From Akkermansia muciniphila (GTDB taxonomy: Bacteria > Verrucomicrobiota > Verrucomicrobiia > Limisphaerales > SXTU01), in NCBI GenBank assembly GCA_945874145.1, contig CAMCFN010000040.1, positions 1 to 37,044 of the forward strand: 37,044 nucleotides of DNA. Reading direction: 5' to 3'. A program made the position numbers and the translations under genes. Below, one piece after another: positions 24,164 through 32,186 of this stretch (positions are counted from its first letter, which is position 1; each line of letters starts with the position of its first letter). The notes below the pieces were generated by a model that searched no databases, had not been told where the DNA came from, and saw nothing but the letters and a program-made list of their open reading frames with translations.

Positions 24164-25480
24164 TCAGTCACCGCGCAGGAACCGGCGTTGCGACTCGGGC
24201 AATTTGAGATTCCTCTCCGCAGTGTAGTAGAGGCTGTGCTGATTGGTGCTCATGATGGCGTGGAGAAGATTGGTCGGCATGGAGGGGTTGCTGCTTAGTC
24301 TGGTGCCAACCAATTGTAGATGCTCCCGCAGCATGGCCTCCAACACCGTCGGCGGCACTGTCGGGTTGCGGGCCAGATGCTCCATCGCGCTCCTTGTTAA
24401 ACCCGGCACCGACTGCCGTGGTTGAATCATTGCTGCGTGCCTCCGGAACGCGGCTGCGTCGCGGCCGGCGTCGAAGAGGACGAGGCAGTCGGCGGGCCGG
24501 GCTTGTCCAGGCATGAGATGCTCCAGCCCTGCCCACCACTCCGTCTGGACGTTGCGCACCATCCCCAGCGATGGATAGGGCGCGGCGGGCACGAACCGAG
24601 GCGACGCAATGAGCCGCGAGCCCGAGAGGTTGTGATGCGCGGCGCAGGTGAGTTCGTGCTTGCGCCAGTCGTAACTTACGGCCACCCGGGCAAAACGCTC
24701 CGGATCCCGCGATCGCAAATAGAGGAAGAAGCTCACTGGCCGGGCGGTTTTGGGCGGCGCAAAGAGCATCAAGCCCCGCTCATAGTGGTCCGCCGGGGCG
24801 TAGGGAAGCTCGTTGTCGCCGGCCCAAAACTCGGCGTGGACGCCCCGGAAGGTCAGGCGCGCTTTGAGAGGAAAACCCGGCTCTTGGAACAGTCGCAATG
24901 CAATGGAAAGCTGCGGACCAGTTCCTCTCTTTGAGTCGAACGCGCCCGCTCGCCAATCGTAAAACACCATCTGCTCGTCGTGAAGGTTGGTGACGACAAC
25001 AGCGGTTTCTTTCGCGGTGGCCAATTCCTCGCTGCTGGGGAACGGATACGCCATCACCTCCCCGATATCCGTCTCGACACCGTGAAAAACCTGCCTGGGA
25101 CCGGAGACGGATCCGGGGGCAAGCTTATGCACCGCTCGCCACGTTGAGGCCAGTCCCTGGTTTGGCTCCAGCCAGTGCCCCGTGTTCTCCAAACTGAGGA
25201 GCCTTAGATGCTCCTTCGAAAACGGAAGCCGGAAGGTTCCGTTCGTGTCGGTCTTGGCGCTGACTTTGTCCCTCGCCGTGTAGGTAGGACCTTCAGGAAT
25301 GGGAACCAGCCAACGCATCTCCGAAGCCTCGAAGACCAGCTTCGCCCCGGTGATCGGCTTACCCTCTACGTCCACCAGACGGCCGGTCAAACTCGGCTTG
25401 GGGGCGGCATTCAGCACCGTTGCCAAGGCCAGCAAACATCCGGCAAGCAGGAGCAGGAATGGGGTAGTGCGAGGTATCAT
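24164..25480 (-). CDS. Exported hypothetical protein with carboxypeptidase-like N-domain and LRV-like C-terminal repeats
   Basis: The 438-residue protein has a signal peptide (MIPRTTPFLLLLAGCLLALATVLNA). A beta-sandwich-like start follows: SLTGRLVDVEGKPITGAKLVFEA with TDTNGTFRLPF, as in carboxypeptidase-regulatory-like domains. The middle (about 130-370) is not recognised. The end, LARNPTVPPTVLEAMLRE then LSSNPSMPTNLLHAIMS, has the x-x-N-P-x-x-P-x-x-x-L rhythm of leucine-rich-variant repeats. No function is proposed. It lies 10 bases downstream of mutS on the same strand and is less GC-biased at third codon positions than its neighbours. Confidence 0.75.
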   Translation of the reverse strand: MIPRTTPFLLLLAGCLLALATVLNAAPKPSLTGRLVDVEGKPITGAKLVFEASEMRWLVPIPEGPTYTARDKVSAKTDTNGTFRLPFSKEHLRLLSLENTGHWLEPNQGLASTWRAVHKLAPGSVSGPRQVFHGVETDIGEVMAYPFPSSEELATAKETAVVVTNLHDEQMVFYDWRAGAFDSKRGTGPQLSIALRLFQEPGFPLKARLTFRGVHAEFWAGDNELPYAPADHYERGLMLFAPPKTARPVSFFLYLRSRDPERFARVAVSYDWRKHELTCAAHHNLSGSRLIASPRFVPAAPYPSLGMVRNVQTEWWAGLEHLMPGQARPADCLVLFDAGRDAAAFRRHAAMIQPRQSVPGLTRSAMEHLARNPTVPPTVLEAMLREHLQLVGTRLSSNPSMPTNLLHAIMSTNQHSLYYTAERNLKLPESQRRFLRGD

Positions 25481-25490
25481 TTACGTCAGT

Positions 25491-28196
25491 TCACCCAAAC
25501 AAATCCATCTGCGGGTTCGCTTCGACTAGCTTGAGCTTCTCGCGGTCTTGCTGACGGCGCGAGGTCTGGCGCACGGTGCCTTCCGGCGTGAGTTCGCTGT
25601 CTTCGAGGTTGCGGAGGATGACTTTGGCACGCTCCAGAACTTCCTTGGGCACGCCGGCGAGCCGGGCGACTTGGATGCCGTAGCTCTTGTCGGTGCCACC
25701 CTCGACGATTTTGCGCAGGAAGATGATCTGGTCGTGCCACTCGCGGACGGCGACGTTGTAGTTGCGCAGGCGCGGCATCCGCGCGGCGAGTTCGGTCAGC
25801 TCGTGGTAGTGCGTGGCGAAGAGGGTCTTCGCGCCGACTTGGTTGTGCAGATGCTCGACGATGCTCCACGCCAGCGACAGGCCGTCGAAGGTGCTCGTGC
25901 CGCGCCCAATCTCATCGAGGATGATGAGGCTGCGGGCGGTGGCGTTGTTGAGGATGTTCGCGGTCTCGCTCATCTCGACCATGAAGGTGCTCTGCCCGCG
26001 CGCGAGGTCGTCGCTCGCGCCGATGCGGGTGAAGATGCGATCCACGAGGTCCACGCGCGCGGACGCGGCGGGAAGGAAGCTGCCGGTGTGCGCGAGCAGC
26101 GCGAGCAGCGCGACCTGGCGGATGTAGGTGGACTTGCCGGCCATGTTTGGGCCGGTGATTAACCCGATCTGAGGGAATGAGGGATGGGGGATGGGGGATG
26201 GCGCGGCCGGAGCGCGGCCTTCAGGCCGCTTCAGCGCACTTTCGCCGACGGACGTTGAAGCGGGCTGAAGCCCGCGCTCCGAGGTCACAGCGGCCAACTC
26301 GGTGTCGTTCGGCACGAAGCGCTCTTCGGTCAGGGCTTGGTCGAGGACGGGGTGGCGTGCGTCGCGGAGGATGATCTGGCCAGCGTCGCAGACTTCGGGG
26401 CGGGTGTAGTTGAAGTGGCGCGCGGTCTCGGCGAAGCACGCGAGCACGTCAAGGTTTGCAAGTGCGGCGGCGGTTTGCTGGATGGCGGCGAGGCTGCCGA
26501 TGACTTCCTCGCGCACGCGGAGGAACAGCTCGTATTCCAGCTTCATTGCGCGCTCCTCCGCGCCGAGGATTTTGCCCTCCATCGCCTTCAACTCCGGCGT
26601 GATGAACCGTTCGCCGTTCGCGATGGTCTGCTTGCGGATGTAGTCGGGGGGGACCTTGTCGAGGTTCGATTTGGTGATTTCGATGTAGTAGCCGAAGACG
26701 GAGTTGAACCCGACTTTCAGCGACGCGATGCTGGTGCGCTCGACTTCCTTCTGCTTGAGCTGGGCAATCCAATCCTTGCCGCCGCGAGATGCGGCGCGGA
26801 GTTCGTCGAGGTTCGGATCAAAGCCATCGCGGATGACTCCGCCTTCCTTCAACGCCAACGGCGGCTCGTCCAAGATGGCGCGGGCGATGAGCTCGACGAG
26901 CGCGGGGAGTTCGGTGAGCTGGGCGGTGAGTTCCGCAAGTAGGACAGGCGTCCCGCCGGTCTCTCCATCTGACTTCGCTTCCGCCAAGGCGGGGAATGAA
27001 GACGAAAAGTTAGAACGCAGGCTGGAAGCCTGACCTACTTGGAGGAGCGTCGCTTTCAACGCAGGGATCTGCTCCATCGCCAGCCGCAGCGCGTGGAGGT
27101 CGCGGCCGTTGCCGGTGCCGACGGAGAGACGGCTGACGGTGCGTTCGAGGTCGCGGACTTCGGCGAGCTTCACGCGGAAAGCTTCGAGCGCCGCACCGTT
27201 CGCAAGCCACGACTGCACGGCGGCTTGTCGGCGGCGAATCGGTTCCACGGCGGAGAGCGGCTGCGTGAGCCAGTTGCGCAACAGCCGCGCGCCCATCGGC
27301 GTGACGGTGCGGTTCAGCGCGCCGTAGAGGGCCGTGTTCCTAGGGGCATCGCGGTGGAGTGGTTCGAGGATTTCCAGGTTCCGAAGCGTGGTGCTGTCGA
27401 GCACGAGGAAATCGCGGCATTGATAGAACGTGATGCGCGTGAGGTGCTTCACGTCGCGGCGCAGGTGCTGCGTGAGGTAATGCAACGCCGCACCCGCCGC
27501 GCCCGTGGCGGCCACGCGGCCCTTCAAGCCGAAGCCATCGAGCGCCGCGACCTTGAAATGCTCGCGCACGGTGAAGATGGCCGTCTCCGGTGCGAAGACC
27601 CAGTCGTCGTGGCCGATGAGGATGCCTGGCGCGCCCTGCAGCAACGTGCGGAGCGAAGAGGTTTCGCCAGGGTAAATCGTTTCCGCCGGACGCAGGCGCT
27701 CCAGTTCGGTGAGCAGCTCGGTGTCGCTCTCGGTCTCCGTGGTGCGGAAATCGCCGGTGGTCAGGTCCACGACTGCGATGCCGGTGACTTTTCCGGTGGG
27801 ATACACGGCGGCGAGGAAGTTGTTCCGCTCCGCGGCGAGCAGGCGCTCATCGAAGTGCGTGCCGGGCGAAAGGATTTGCGTGACCTCGCGTTTGACTAGC
27901 TGGCCGGGGCGGGCTTCCTCGACCTGGTCGCACACGGCGACCTTGCGGCCCGCGCGGAGGATGCGCGCGACGTAGCTGTTGAAGGCGTGGTGCGGGATGC
28001 CGCACATCGGGATGACGCCGCGTTTGGTGAGCGCGACGTTGAGGAGCTGCGCGCCGGCGATGGCGTCGTCGAAAAACATTTCGTAAAAATCGCCGAGGCG
28101 GAAAAGCAGCAGCGCGTCCTTGGGCAGCTCGCTTTTGATGCGGCGATACTGCGCCATCATGGGCGTGAGCTGTGGTTCAGGAGCGTCGGTGGACAT
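25491..28196 (-). CDS. mutS: DNA mismatch repair ATPase MutS with two in-frame repeat insertions
   Basis: The 901-residue protein keeps the mismatch-contact motif GDFYEMFFDDA near residue 35. The connector and core are intact, as is the ATPase: Walker A ITGPNMAGKST near residue 685, then GASDDLARGQSTFMVEMSETANIL, Walker B IILDEIGRGTSTFDGLS and FATHYHELTEL. It ends QMDLFG. It detects mispairs and recruits MutL; no mutL is in the window. It is about 50 residues longer than E. coli MutS (853), mostly because of two segments that read as dispersed repeats: residues about 386-420 (GQASSLRSNF...GETGGTPVL) and about 637-675 (ERGLQPAST...SPIPHPSF). The rest of the frame is uninterrupted. Confidence 0.95.
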   Translation of the reverse strand: MSTDAPEPQLTPMMAQYRRIKSELPKDALLLFRLGDFYEMFFDDAIAGAQLLNVALTKRGVIPMCGIPHHAFNSYVARILRAGRKVAVCDQVEEARPGQLVKREVTQILSPGTHFDERLLAAERNNFLAAVYPTGKVTGIAVVDLTTGDFRTTETESDTELLTELERLRPAETIYPGETSSLRTLLQGAPGILIGHDDWVFAPETAIFTVREHFKVAALDGFGLKGRVAATGAAGAALHYLTQHLRRDVKHLTRITFYQCRDFLVLDSTTLRNLEILEPLHRDAPRNTALYGALNRTVTPMGARLLRNWLTQPLSAVEPIRRRQAAVQSWLANGAALEAFRVKLAEVRDLERTVSRLSVGTGNGRDLHALRLAMEQIPALKATLLQVGQASSLRSNFSSSFPALAEAKSDGETGGTPVLLAELTAQLTELPALVELIARAILDEPPLALKEGGVIRDGFDPNLDELRAASRGGKDWIAQLKQKEVERTSIASLKVGFNSVFGYYIEITKSNLDKVPPDYIRKQTIANGERFITPELKAMEGKILGAEERAMKLEYELFLRVREEVIGSLAAIQQTAAALANLDVLACFAETARHFNYTRPEVCDAGQIILRDARHPVLDQALTEERFVPNDTELAAVTSERGLQPASTSVGESALKRPEGRAPAAPSPIPHPSFPQIGLITGPNMAGKSTYIRQVALLALLAHTGSFLPAASARVDLVDRIFTRIGASDDLARGQSTFMVEMSETANILNNATARSLIILDEIGRGTSTFDGLSLAWSIVEHLHNQVGAKTLFATHYHELTELAARMPRLRNYNVAVREWHDQIIFLRKIVEGGTDKSYGIQVARLAGVPKEVLERAKVILRNLEDSELTPEGTVRQTSRRQQDREKLKLVEANPQMDLFG
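26172..26286. repeat. Double-hairpin palindrome plus GGGGATG tract inside mutS
   Basis: Arms at 26209-26233 and 26256-26280 are 25-base inverted repeats differing at two positions. Each arm is itself a hairpin (GCGGCC TTCA GGCCGC and GCGGGCT GA AGCCCGC). Next to it, 26172-26200 is a G-rich GGGATGGGGGATGGGGGATG tract. The element is read through in frame by mutS just upstream of the Walker A loop. Confidence 0.85.
26937..27040. repeat. 104-bp element with 13-bp terminal inverted repeats inside mutS
   Basis: The ends AAGTAGGACAGGC (26937-26949) and GCCTGACCTACTT (27028-27040) are inverted repeats with one mismatch. Internal CAGGCT TCC AGCCTG forms a hairpin on the minus strand. It is read in frame by mutS as GQASSLRS...GETGGTPVL. 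Similar GTAGGTCAGGCTTCCAGCCT sequences are common intergenic repeats in this lineage (from memory). Confidence 0.8.
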
Positions 28197-28371
28197 CGCG
28201 GACGCGACGATACCGGCAAAAAAAAATCGCGCGAAGTGAAACTTTGTCGTGACGCGATGGGGGCGAATCAGCTAATTCATTGGCCATCAGCCAACATTCA
28301 CAACGTGTTCGCCAGATTTTCGGAACTTATTCCAACGCACGCTTGCGTGCGTTGAAGGGAGGTGAGTAGCA
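28197..28371. promoter_or_regulatory. Divergent region mutS/microgene, with 5' hairpin and strong RBS
   Basis: The region separates the divergent mutS and the 22-codon gene. AACGCACG CTTG CGTGCGTT at 28334-28353 is a perfect 8-bp hairpin. Directly after it comes GAAGGGAGGTGAGTAGCA, with an AGGGAGGTGA Shine-Dalgarno about 7 bases before the ATG, stronger than any other RBS noticed in the window. A poly-A run lies at 28218-28226. No clear -35/-10 pair was found. Confidence 0.65.
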
Positions 28372-28440
28372 ATGGCCGCCAAGAAACCTGCAGCAAAAAA
28401 GCCCGCCGCGAAGAAACCCGCAGCGAAAAAGAAGAAGTAG
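28372..28440 (+). CDS. 22-residue Lys/Ala/Pro-rich microprotein (histone H1-tail-like)
   Basis: ATG 28372 opens a 22-codon frame ending TAG: MAAKKPAAKKPAAKK, then PAAKKKK. It consists almost entirely of a PAAKK pentamer repeated three times, as in histone H1 tails and chlamydial Hc-like or AlgP-like proteins. Evidence that it is real: a near-perfect Shine-Dalgarno seven bases upstream, a 5' hairpin, a 7-bp hairpin right after the stop and a strong terminator at 28463-28498, all fitted to this frame. It would be about 2.2 kDa and strongly basic, so nucleic-acid or polyphosphate binding is a reasonable inference. It is too short for usual gene-calling cut-offs. Alternatively the transcript acts as a small RNA. 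Confidence 0.75.
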   Translation: MAAKKPAAKKPAAKKPAAKKKK

Positions 28441-28459
28441 TCATTTCCCTGTGAAATGA
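28441..28459 (+). other. Hairpin directly after the microgene stop
   Basis: TCATTTC CCTGT GAAATGA is a perfect 7-bp stem whose first base follows the TAG. It may protect the 3' end or act with the terminator just downstream. Confidence 0.6.
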
Positions 28460-28462
28460 AAG

Positions 28463-28498
28463 GCCCCGCCGGGCATCGCCCGGCGGGGCTGTTTTTTT
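28463..28498 (+). terminator. Strong rho-independent terminator after the microgene
   Basis: A perfect 12-bp stem (GCCCCGCCGGGC / GCCCGGCGGGGC) with an ATC loop is followed by TG and seven T residues (28492-28498). It ends the microgene transcript and may also act on the convergent agmatine deiminase transcript. Confidence 0.92.
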
Positions 28499-28562
28499 GG
28501 TCAGTCTCCGGCCTGGAGCACGGACAATTGACACTCAGCGAGCCGGGGCCATGGCCCCAATC

Positions 28563-29621
28563 TCAAGCTGGCTCCTGCTGGCTGATGCAGTGGAAGCTGC
28601 CGAGTCCCCAGATGAGTTCGGTGGAGTCAATGCCCACGACGCGGTGTTTGGGAAATTCATGCTGCAGGATGTCCAGCGCTCGCTGGTCGTTCGCGTGGCG
28701 GTAGGTGGGCACACAGACGAGGCCGTTGGCGAGGTAGAAGTTCGCGTAGCTGGCGGGCAGGCGCTGGCCGTCGTATTCCACGCGGCCGGGCATGGGCAGT
28801 TCGACCACGCGCAACGGCTGGCCATCCTGATCCTTCATCGTGCGGAGGCGATGCAAGTTCTCCTGAAGCAACTTGAAGTTCTCGTCCGCCGGATCTTCCT
28901 CGATCACGGTCACGACGGTCGTGGGGCTGACGAAGCGGGTGAGGTCGTCAATGTGGCCGTCGGTGTCGTCGCCCACGATGCCATCGCCGAGCCAGAGGAT
29001 GTGAGTGACGCCGAGGAAGTCCTTCAGGTGTTGCTCAATTTGCGTTTTGGTGAGGTGTGGGTTGCGGTTGAGGTTGAGCAGACACGCTTCCGTCGTCAGC
29101 AACGTGCCGCAGCCGTTCACTTCGATCGAACCACCTTCCATCACGATGCCGGGCGAGAAGAGCGGCAGGCCGCGCAGCTTCGCGACGTGCTGAGGAACGG
29201 CGTCGTCGAGGTCGAAGGGCGGATATTTGTTGCCCCACGCGTTGTAACCCCAGTCCACGATGGCACGCTCGTGTTTCCCGCCGTGCTCGCGCGTCAGGAA
29301 GATCGGCCCGTGGTCGCGGCACCACGGCTCGTAGGCGGGGGAGTGGTGGAAGCGCACGCGGTCGAGCGGCACCTTGCGGTCGACGAGGAGGCCACGCACC
29401 CAGGCCTCCTTCTCGGCGTTCCAGACGTTGATGTTGACTTCCTCCACGGTGACGAGGTGGCGGATGAATTCGGCATAGACATCTGGCACGGTCTCGTATT
29501 TGTCCGGGAAGCTGATACCCTCGGGGCGCGGCCATGTAAGCCATGTGGAAACGTGCGGTTCCCACTCGGCGGGCATGCGGTAGCCAAGGGCGGCGGGCGT
29601 GGAGGCGGTTGCGATAGCCAT
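28563..29621 (-). CDS. aguA: Agmatine deiminase / peptidylarginine deiminase family
   Basis: The 352-residue protein begins YRMPAEWEPHVSTWLTWPRP, the typical opening of this guanidine-modifying family (PF04371). Catalytic elements are PWCRDHGPIFL (Asp), MEGGSIEVNG, GDDTDGHIDDLTRFV (catalytic His) and the C-terminal GSFHCISQQEP with nucleophile Cys345. It hydrolyses agmatine to N-carbamoylputrescine in polyamine synthesis. No carbamoylputrescine amidase gene is in the window. Length is standard. It is divergent from the pelC-like gene across about 120 bases. Confidence 0.92.
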   Translation of the reverse strand: MAIATASTPAALGYRMPAEWEPHVSTWLTWPRPEGISFPDKYETVPDVYAEFIRHLVTVEEVNINVWNAEKEAWVRGLLVDRKVPLDRVRFHHSPAYEPWCRDHGPIFLTREHGGKHERAIVDWGYNAWGNKYPPFDLDDAVPQHVAKLRGLPLFSPGIVMEGGSIEVNGCGTLLTTEACLLNLNRNPHLTKTQIEQHLKDFLGVTHILWLGDGIVGDDTDGHIDDLTRFVSPTTVVTVIEEDPADENFKLLQENLHRLRTMKDQDGQPLRVVELPMPGRVEYDGQRLPASYANFYLANGLVCVPTYRHANDQRALDILQHEFPKHRVVGIDSTELIWGLGSFHCISQQEPA

Positions 29622-29744
29622 CGTGGCGGCAGCCTAGCGTGTCCGCCCGGCTCAGGACAACTCCGGCGCGTGCGAGCAGCGTGCGCTGGCCAAGCCTGCT
29701 CTTGCAATTTGGCGGTTGCTTCTGGAAGCTCCGCCCCGATTTCT

Positions 29745-30452
29745 ATGCGCCAATCTTGGTCGAAACTCTTCGGGGTGGGGCTCTTGGCAGTGGGCCTGAT
29801 GGGCTGCGTATCCTCAGAGGTCCGGCACAGTGGTCAGCGCACGCCGCTGGGTGCGGTAGGCCGGCTCTTGCTTGCTCCGCTGCACAATGCGACGCCGGAT
29901 GAAACTGCTGGCCGGGCAGTCACCGAGCTGGCTGCCACCACGTTGCTGGCTTACGGCATCCCGTTGGCGCAGACGGAGGACTCCCTGCTGCGCGCGCGCG
30001 CGCTGGTGGAGGAGGGGAAGGAAGCCCAGTTGATCGAATTTGCCCGCTCGCTGCAATGCACGCATGTCCTGTTCGGCACTGTCACCGAGTATCGTTACAA
30101 GAGTGATTTGGATGGTTCGCCCATTGTGAGCGTCACGATGCGCATGGTGGACACGACCGACGGGGCGACTCTCTGGCAAGGCACGAGCACCAAGATGACC
30201 CAATACTTCGGCAGCCTCAGTCGCACGGCCCAGGTGGCCGTGGACAATCTCGTCCAGCAAATGTCTGGCAAGGCCAAGGCCGGCCGCCAACCGCCGGCCT
30301 TGGCTTATCCCGCCGCTCCCGGAGCGGCATCCGGGGCGGCATCCGGCGGGGCGCCGGCTTCCACTTATGCCCCGCCCTCCGCTGCCCCGCGACCCATTCG
30401 GGGTAAATACGAACCAGAGGTGGAGCAAATCCGCCGGCGCGGGGACCAATGA
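29745..30452 (+). CDS. pelC: PelC-like outer-membrane lipoprotein
   Basis: The 235-residue protein starts at ATG 29745. The lipoprotein signal MRQSWSKLFGVGLLAVGLMGC ends in a lipobox cysteine. The PelC/LpoB-type fold shows in GRLLLAPLHNATPDETAGRAV, ARSLQCTHVLFGTVTEYRYKSDLDG, VSVTMRMVDTTDGATLWQG and GSLSRTAQVAVDNLV. PelC forms a ring in the outer membrane that helps Pel polysaccharide leave the cell. The C-terminal about 60 residues are a Pro/Ala-rich tail not found in the P. aeruginosa protein (172 residues). Identity rests on fold-level motifs and on the pelD, pelE and pelF genes that follow, so the symbol is provisional. Confidence 0.7.
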   Translation: MRQSWSKLFGVGLLAVGLMGCVSSEVRHSGQRTPLGAVGRLLLAPLHNATPDETAGRAVTELAATTLLAYGIPLAQTEDSLLRARALVEEGKEAQLIEFARSLQCTHVLFGTVTEYRYKSDLDGSPIVSVTMRMVDTTDGATLWQGTSTKMTQYFGSLSRTAQVAVDNLVQQMSGKAKAGRQPPALAYPAAPGAASGAASGGAPASTYAPPSAAPRPIRGKYEPEVEQIRRRGDQ

Positions 30453-30585
30453 ACTCGAGCCGTCGCGCATCGTTGAGCTTTCCGGTTCGTGTTCTTGAAC
30501 CCGGCGCGGGAGGGCGGGCCTGTCCTCAGCGCGCCGCTGAAGCACGCGAACGCCCTGCCAGCTTTCAGTTGGGAATTTCGCCCCG

Positions 30586-32055
30586 ATGGACTTCCTGAAC
30601 AGACTCACGCCCAAGCATGGTTGGATCGACCTCACGGTCATCGCCGGGCTGCTCTTGGTCGTGAACGGGTTCTTTGCCCCGCGCGATCTGGGCTGGACGC
30701 ATCTGCATCCCACCCCATGGCTCTTGGTGCCGGTGCTGATGGGCTGCCGCTATGGCTTCGCTTCCGGCATGGCGGGAGCAGCGGTGGCGGTGGCGGTCGT
30801 CGCGCTGGGCTTCTTTCAGCAAACTGAAATCCACTCTCCCAACTCGGCCGCGCAGACCCGCAGCGTGTTGGAGCAGCGCGCTGACCAAGTGGCCATCGTG
30901 GTGTTGGACGGCCGCGCGGCCCAAGGGCGTCCGTCACTCCAGAATCAGCCAGTGGACGTGCTGCTCGGCGTTTTGCTGCGCCACCATGGGTATTTGTTTG
31001 CCGCGCTGTTCGCGGCGGGCGGCATCTGCGGTCAGATCCAGCGGGGCTTCCGGGCGCGGGAGATTCTGGTCACCGCCCAGTCCGACCGGGCCGCCGACCG
31101 GCTCAAAAAACTGGACACTGATCTCTTCCTGCTGCGCGAAGCCAAGGCGGAACTGGAGCGCCTGCTGGCCACGCGCGATGCGGAGTTGTCCACGCTCGAC
31201 GCCGAGATCCGCCGACTCTTCGACAGCGAGGGGGATGAACTCTGGCAGGATATTCTCTTGCTCCTGAATCGTCAGGCCCGCGTCAGCGACGCGGCAGTTT
31301 ACAAGCTGGCCGACGGCGGGCAGACCCTTGTGCGCACGGGCTTGATCGGCAGCGCCAAATCGCTGGATCCGCGCCTCAAGGTGAAGGACGTGGAGATGGT
31401 TGGGCTAGCGATCAAGAGCAAGTCAGCAGTGACCATCCCTGAGTTTTGGGAGCGTGCGGTGGGCGAGCAACGCGACTATCTCATGGTGGTGCCGATTCTC
31501 GATTCCGGCGATCAGCCTCTCGCCGTGCTGATCGTCACCGGGATGCCGTTCATCTCGCTCACGAAGAAATCGGTCTATCTCATTGCGCTCATCTGCCGCT
31601 GGTCTGCGCGCGTTGCGGAGGTTGAGGCTCAGGCCCAGACTACCAGCCGGGTGATTGAGGGGATTGAAGGCCAGCGGGTGTTCACCGAGCAGTTCTTCCG
31701 GCAGAGCGTCCAGCTCGCTTTCGACTCCGCGCGGCAGCACGGACTGCCCTCCGCCGTGGTGCTTTTTACCGCTGCCCGACTGCCCAAGGCGAAGCAGGCG
31801 AAGCTGGAGGCGCTGATCATGGCCAGCATCCGCGGGGGCGATTTCCCGGCGGAAATCAGCCTGCCCATTCCGCATCTGGCCGTGCTGTTGCCGCTCTGCG
31901 GTGAGCGCGGGGTGGGCATTTTTGCCGAGCGCATTTTGGCCGCCTGCCGCAAGGACGCTGAGATTGGGGCGCATCTCCAGTCTCACGTCGTGAACCTCGA
32001 TACGGTGACCAGCCTGGACCAACTCTGGGCCGACCTGACGCGACATGTGGCGTGA
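30586..32055 (+). CDS. pelD: PelD-like c-di-GMP receptor
   Basis: The 489-residue protein has hydrophobic helices at about 14-30, 44-75 and 125-147. A coiled-coil follows (AADRLKKLDTDLFLLREAKAELERLL), then a GAF domain (about 190-340) and a degenerate GGDEF domain (about 370-489). This is the PelD order. In the last domain ASIRGGDFPAE supplies an RxxD inhibitory-site motif (Arg416-Asp419). The GGDEF signature is replaced by SLPIPHLAVLLP, so it should bind but not make c-di-GMP. PelD activates Pel polymer synthesis on binding c-di-GMP. It is followed by pelE-like and pelF-like genes on the same strand. Confidence 0.82.
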   Translation: MDFLNRLTPKHGWIDLTVIAGLLLVVNGFFAPRDLGWTHLHPTPWLLVPVLMGCRYGFASGMAGAAVAVAVVALGFFQQTEIHSPNSAAQTRSVLEQRADQVAIVVLDGRAAQGRPSLQNQPVDVLLGVLLRHHGYLFAALFAAGGICGQIQRGFRAREILVTAQSDRAADRLKKLDTDLFLLREAKAELERLLATRDAELSTLDAEIRRLFDSEGDELWQDILLLLNRQARVSDAAVYKLADGGQTLVRTGLIGSAKSLDPRLKVKDVEMVGLAIKSKSAVTIPEFWERAVGEQRDYLMVVPILDSGDQPLAVLIVTGMPFISLTKKSVYLIALICRWSARVAEVEAQAQTTSRVIEGIEGQRVFTEQFFRQSVQLAFDSARQHGLPSAVVLFTAARLPKAKQAKLEALIMASIRGGDFPAEISLPIPHLAVLLPLCGERGVGIFAERILAACRKDAEIGAHLQSHVVNLDTVTSLDQLWADLTRHVA

Positions 32056-32186
32056 CGAGGAACGAGTCGATGCCCCGGTAGCCACCGACGTGAAGCGGCG
32101 GAAGCCGAGCGCGGGTGGCAGGCTGCGGAGGGTGTTGGAATGCCGTCTCGCACACTGCACGGAACCCAAAATACGAAACACGCTGC

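Noticed and set aside
26172-26200. G-quadruplex in mutS
   Set aside because: Only three runs of three or more G are clear, with a fourth of two, so a stable quadruplex cannot be argued from sequence alone; it is reported as part of the repeat instead.
28497-30452. A 651-codon open frame on the plus strand spanning the agmatine deiminase antisense and the PelC-like gene
   Set aside because: The first 400 codons are exactly antisense to a well-supported enzyme and have no protein-like motifs; only the part from 29745 with a lipoprotein signal is real.
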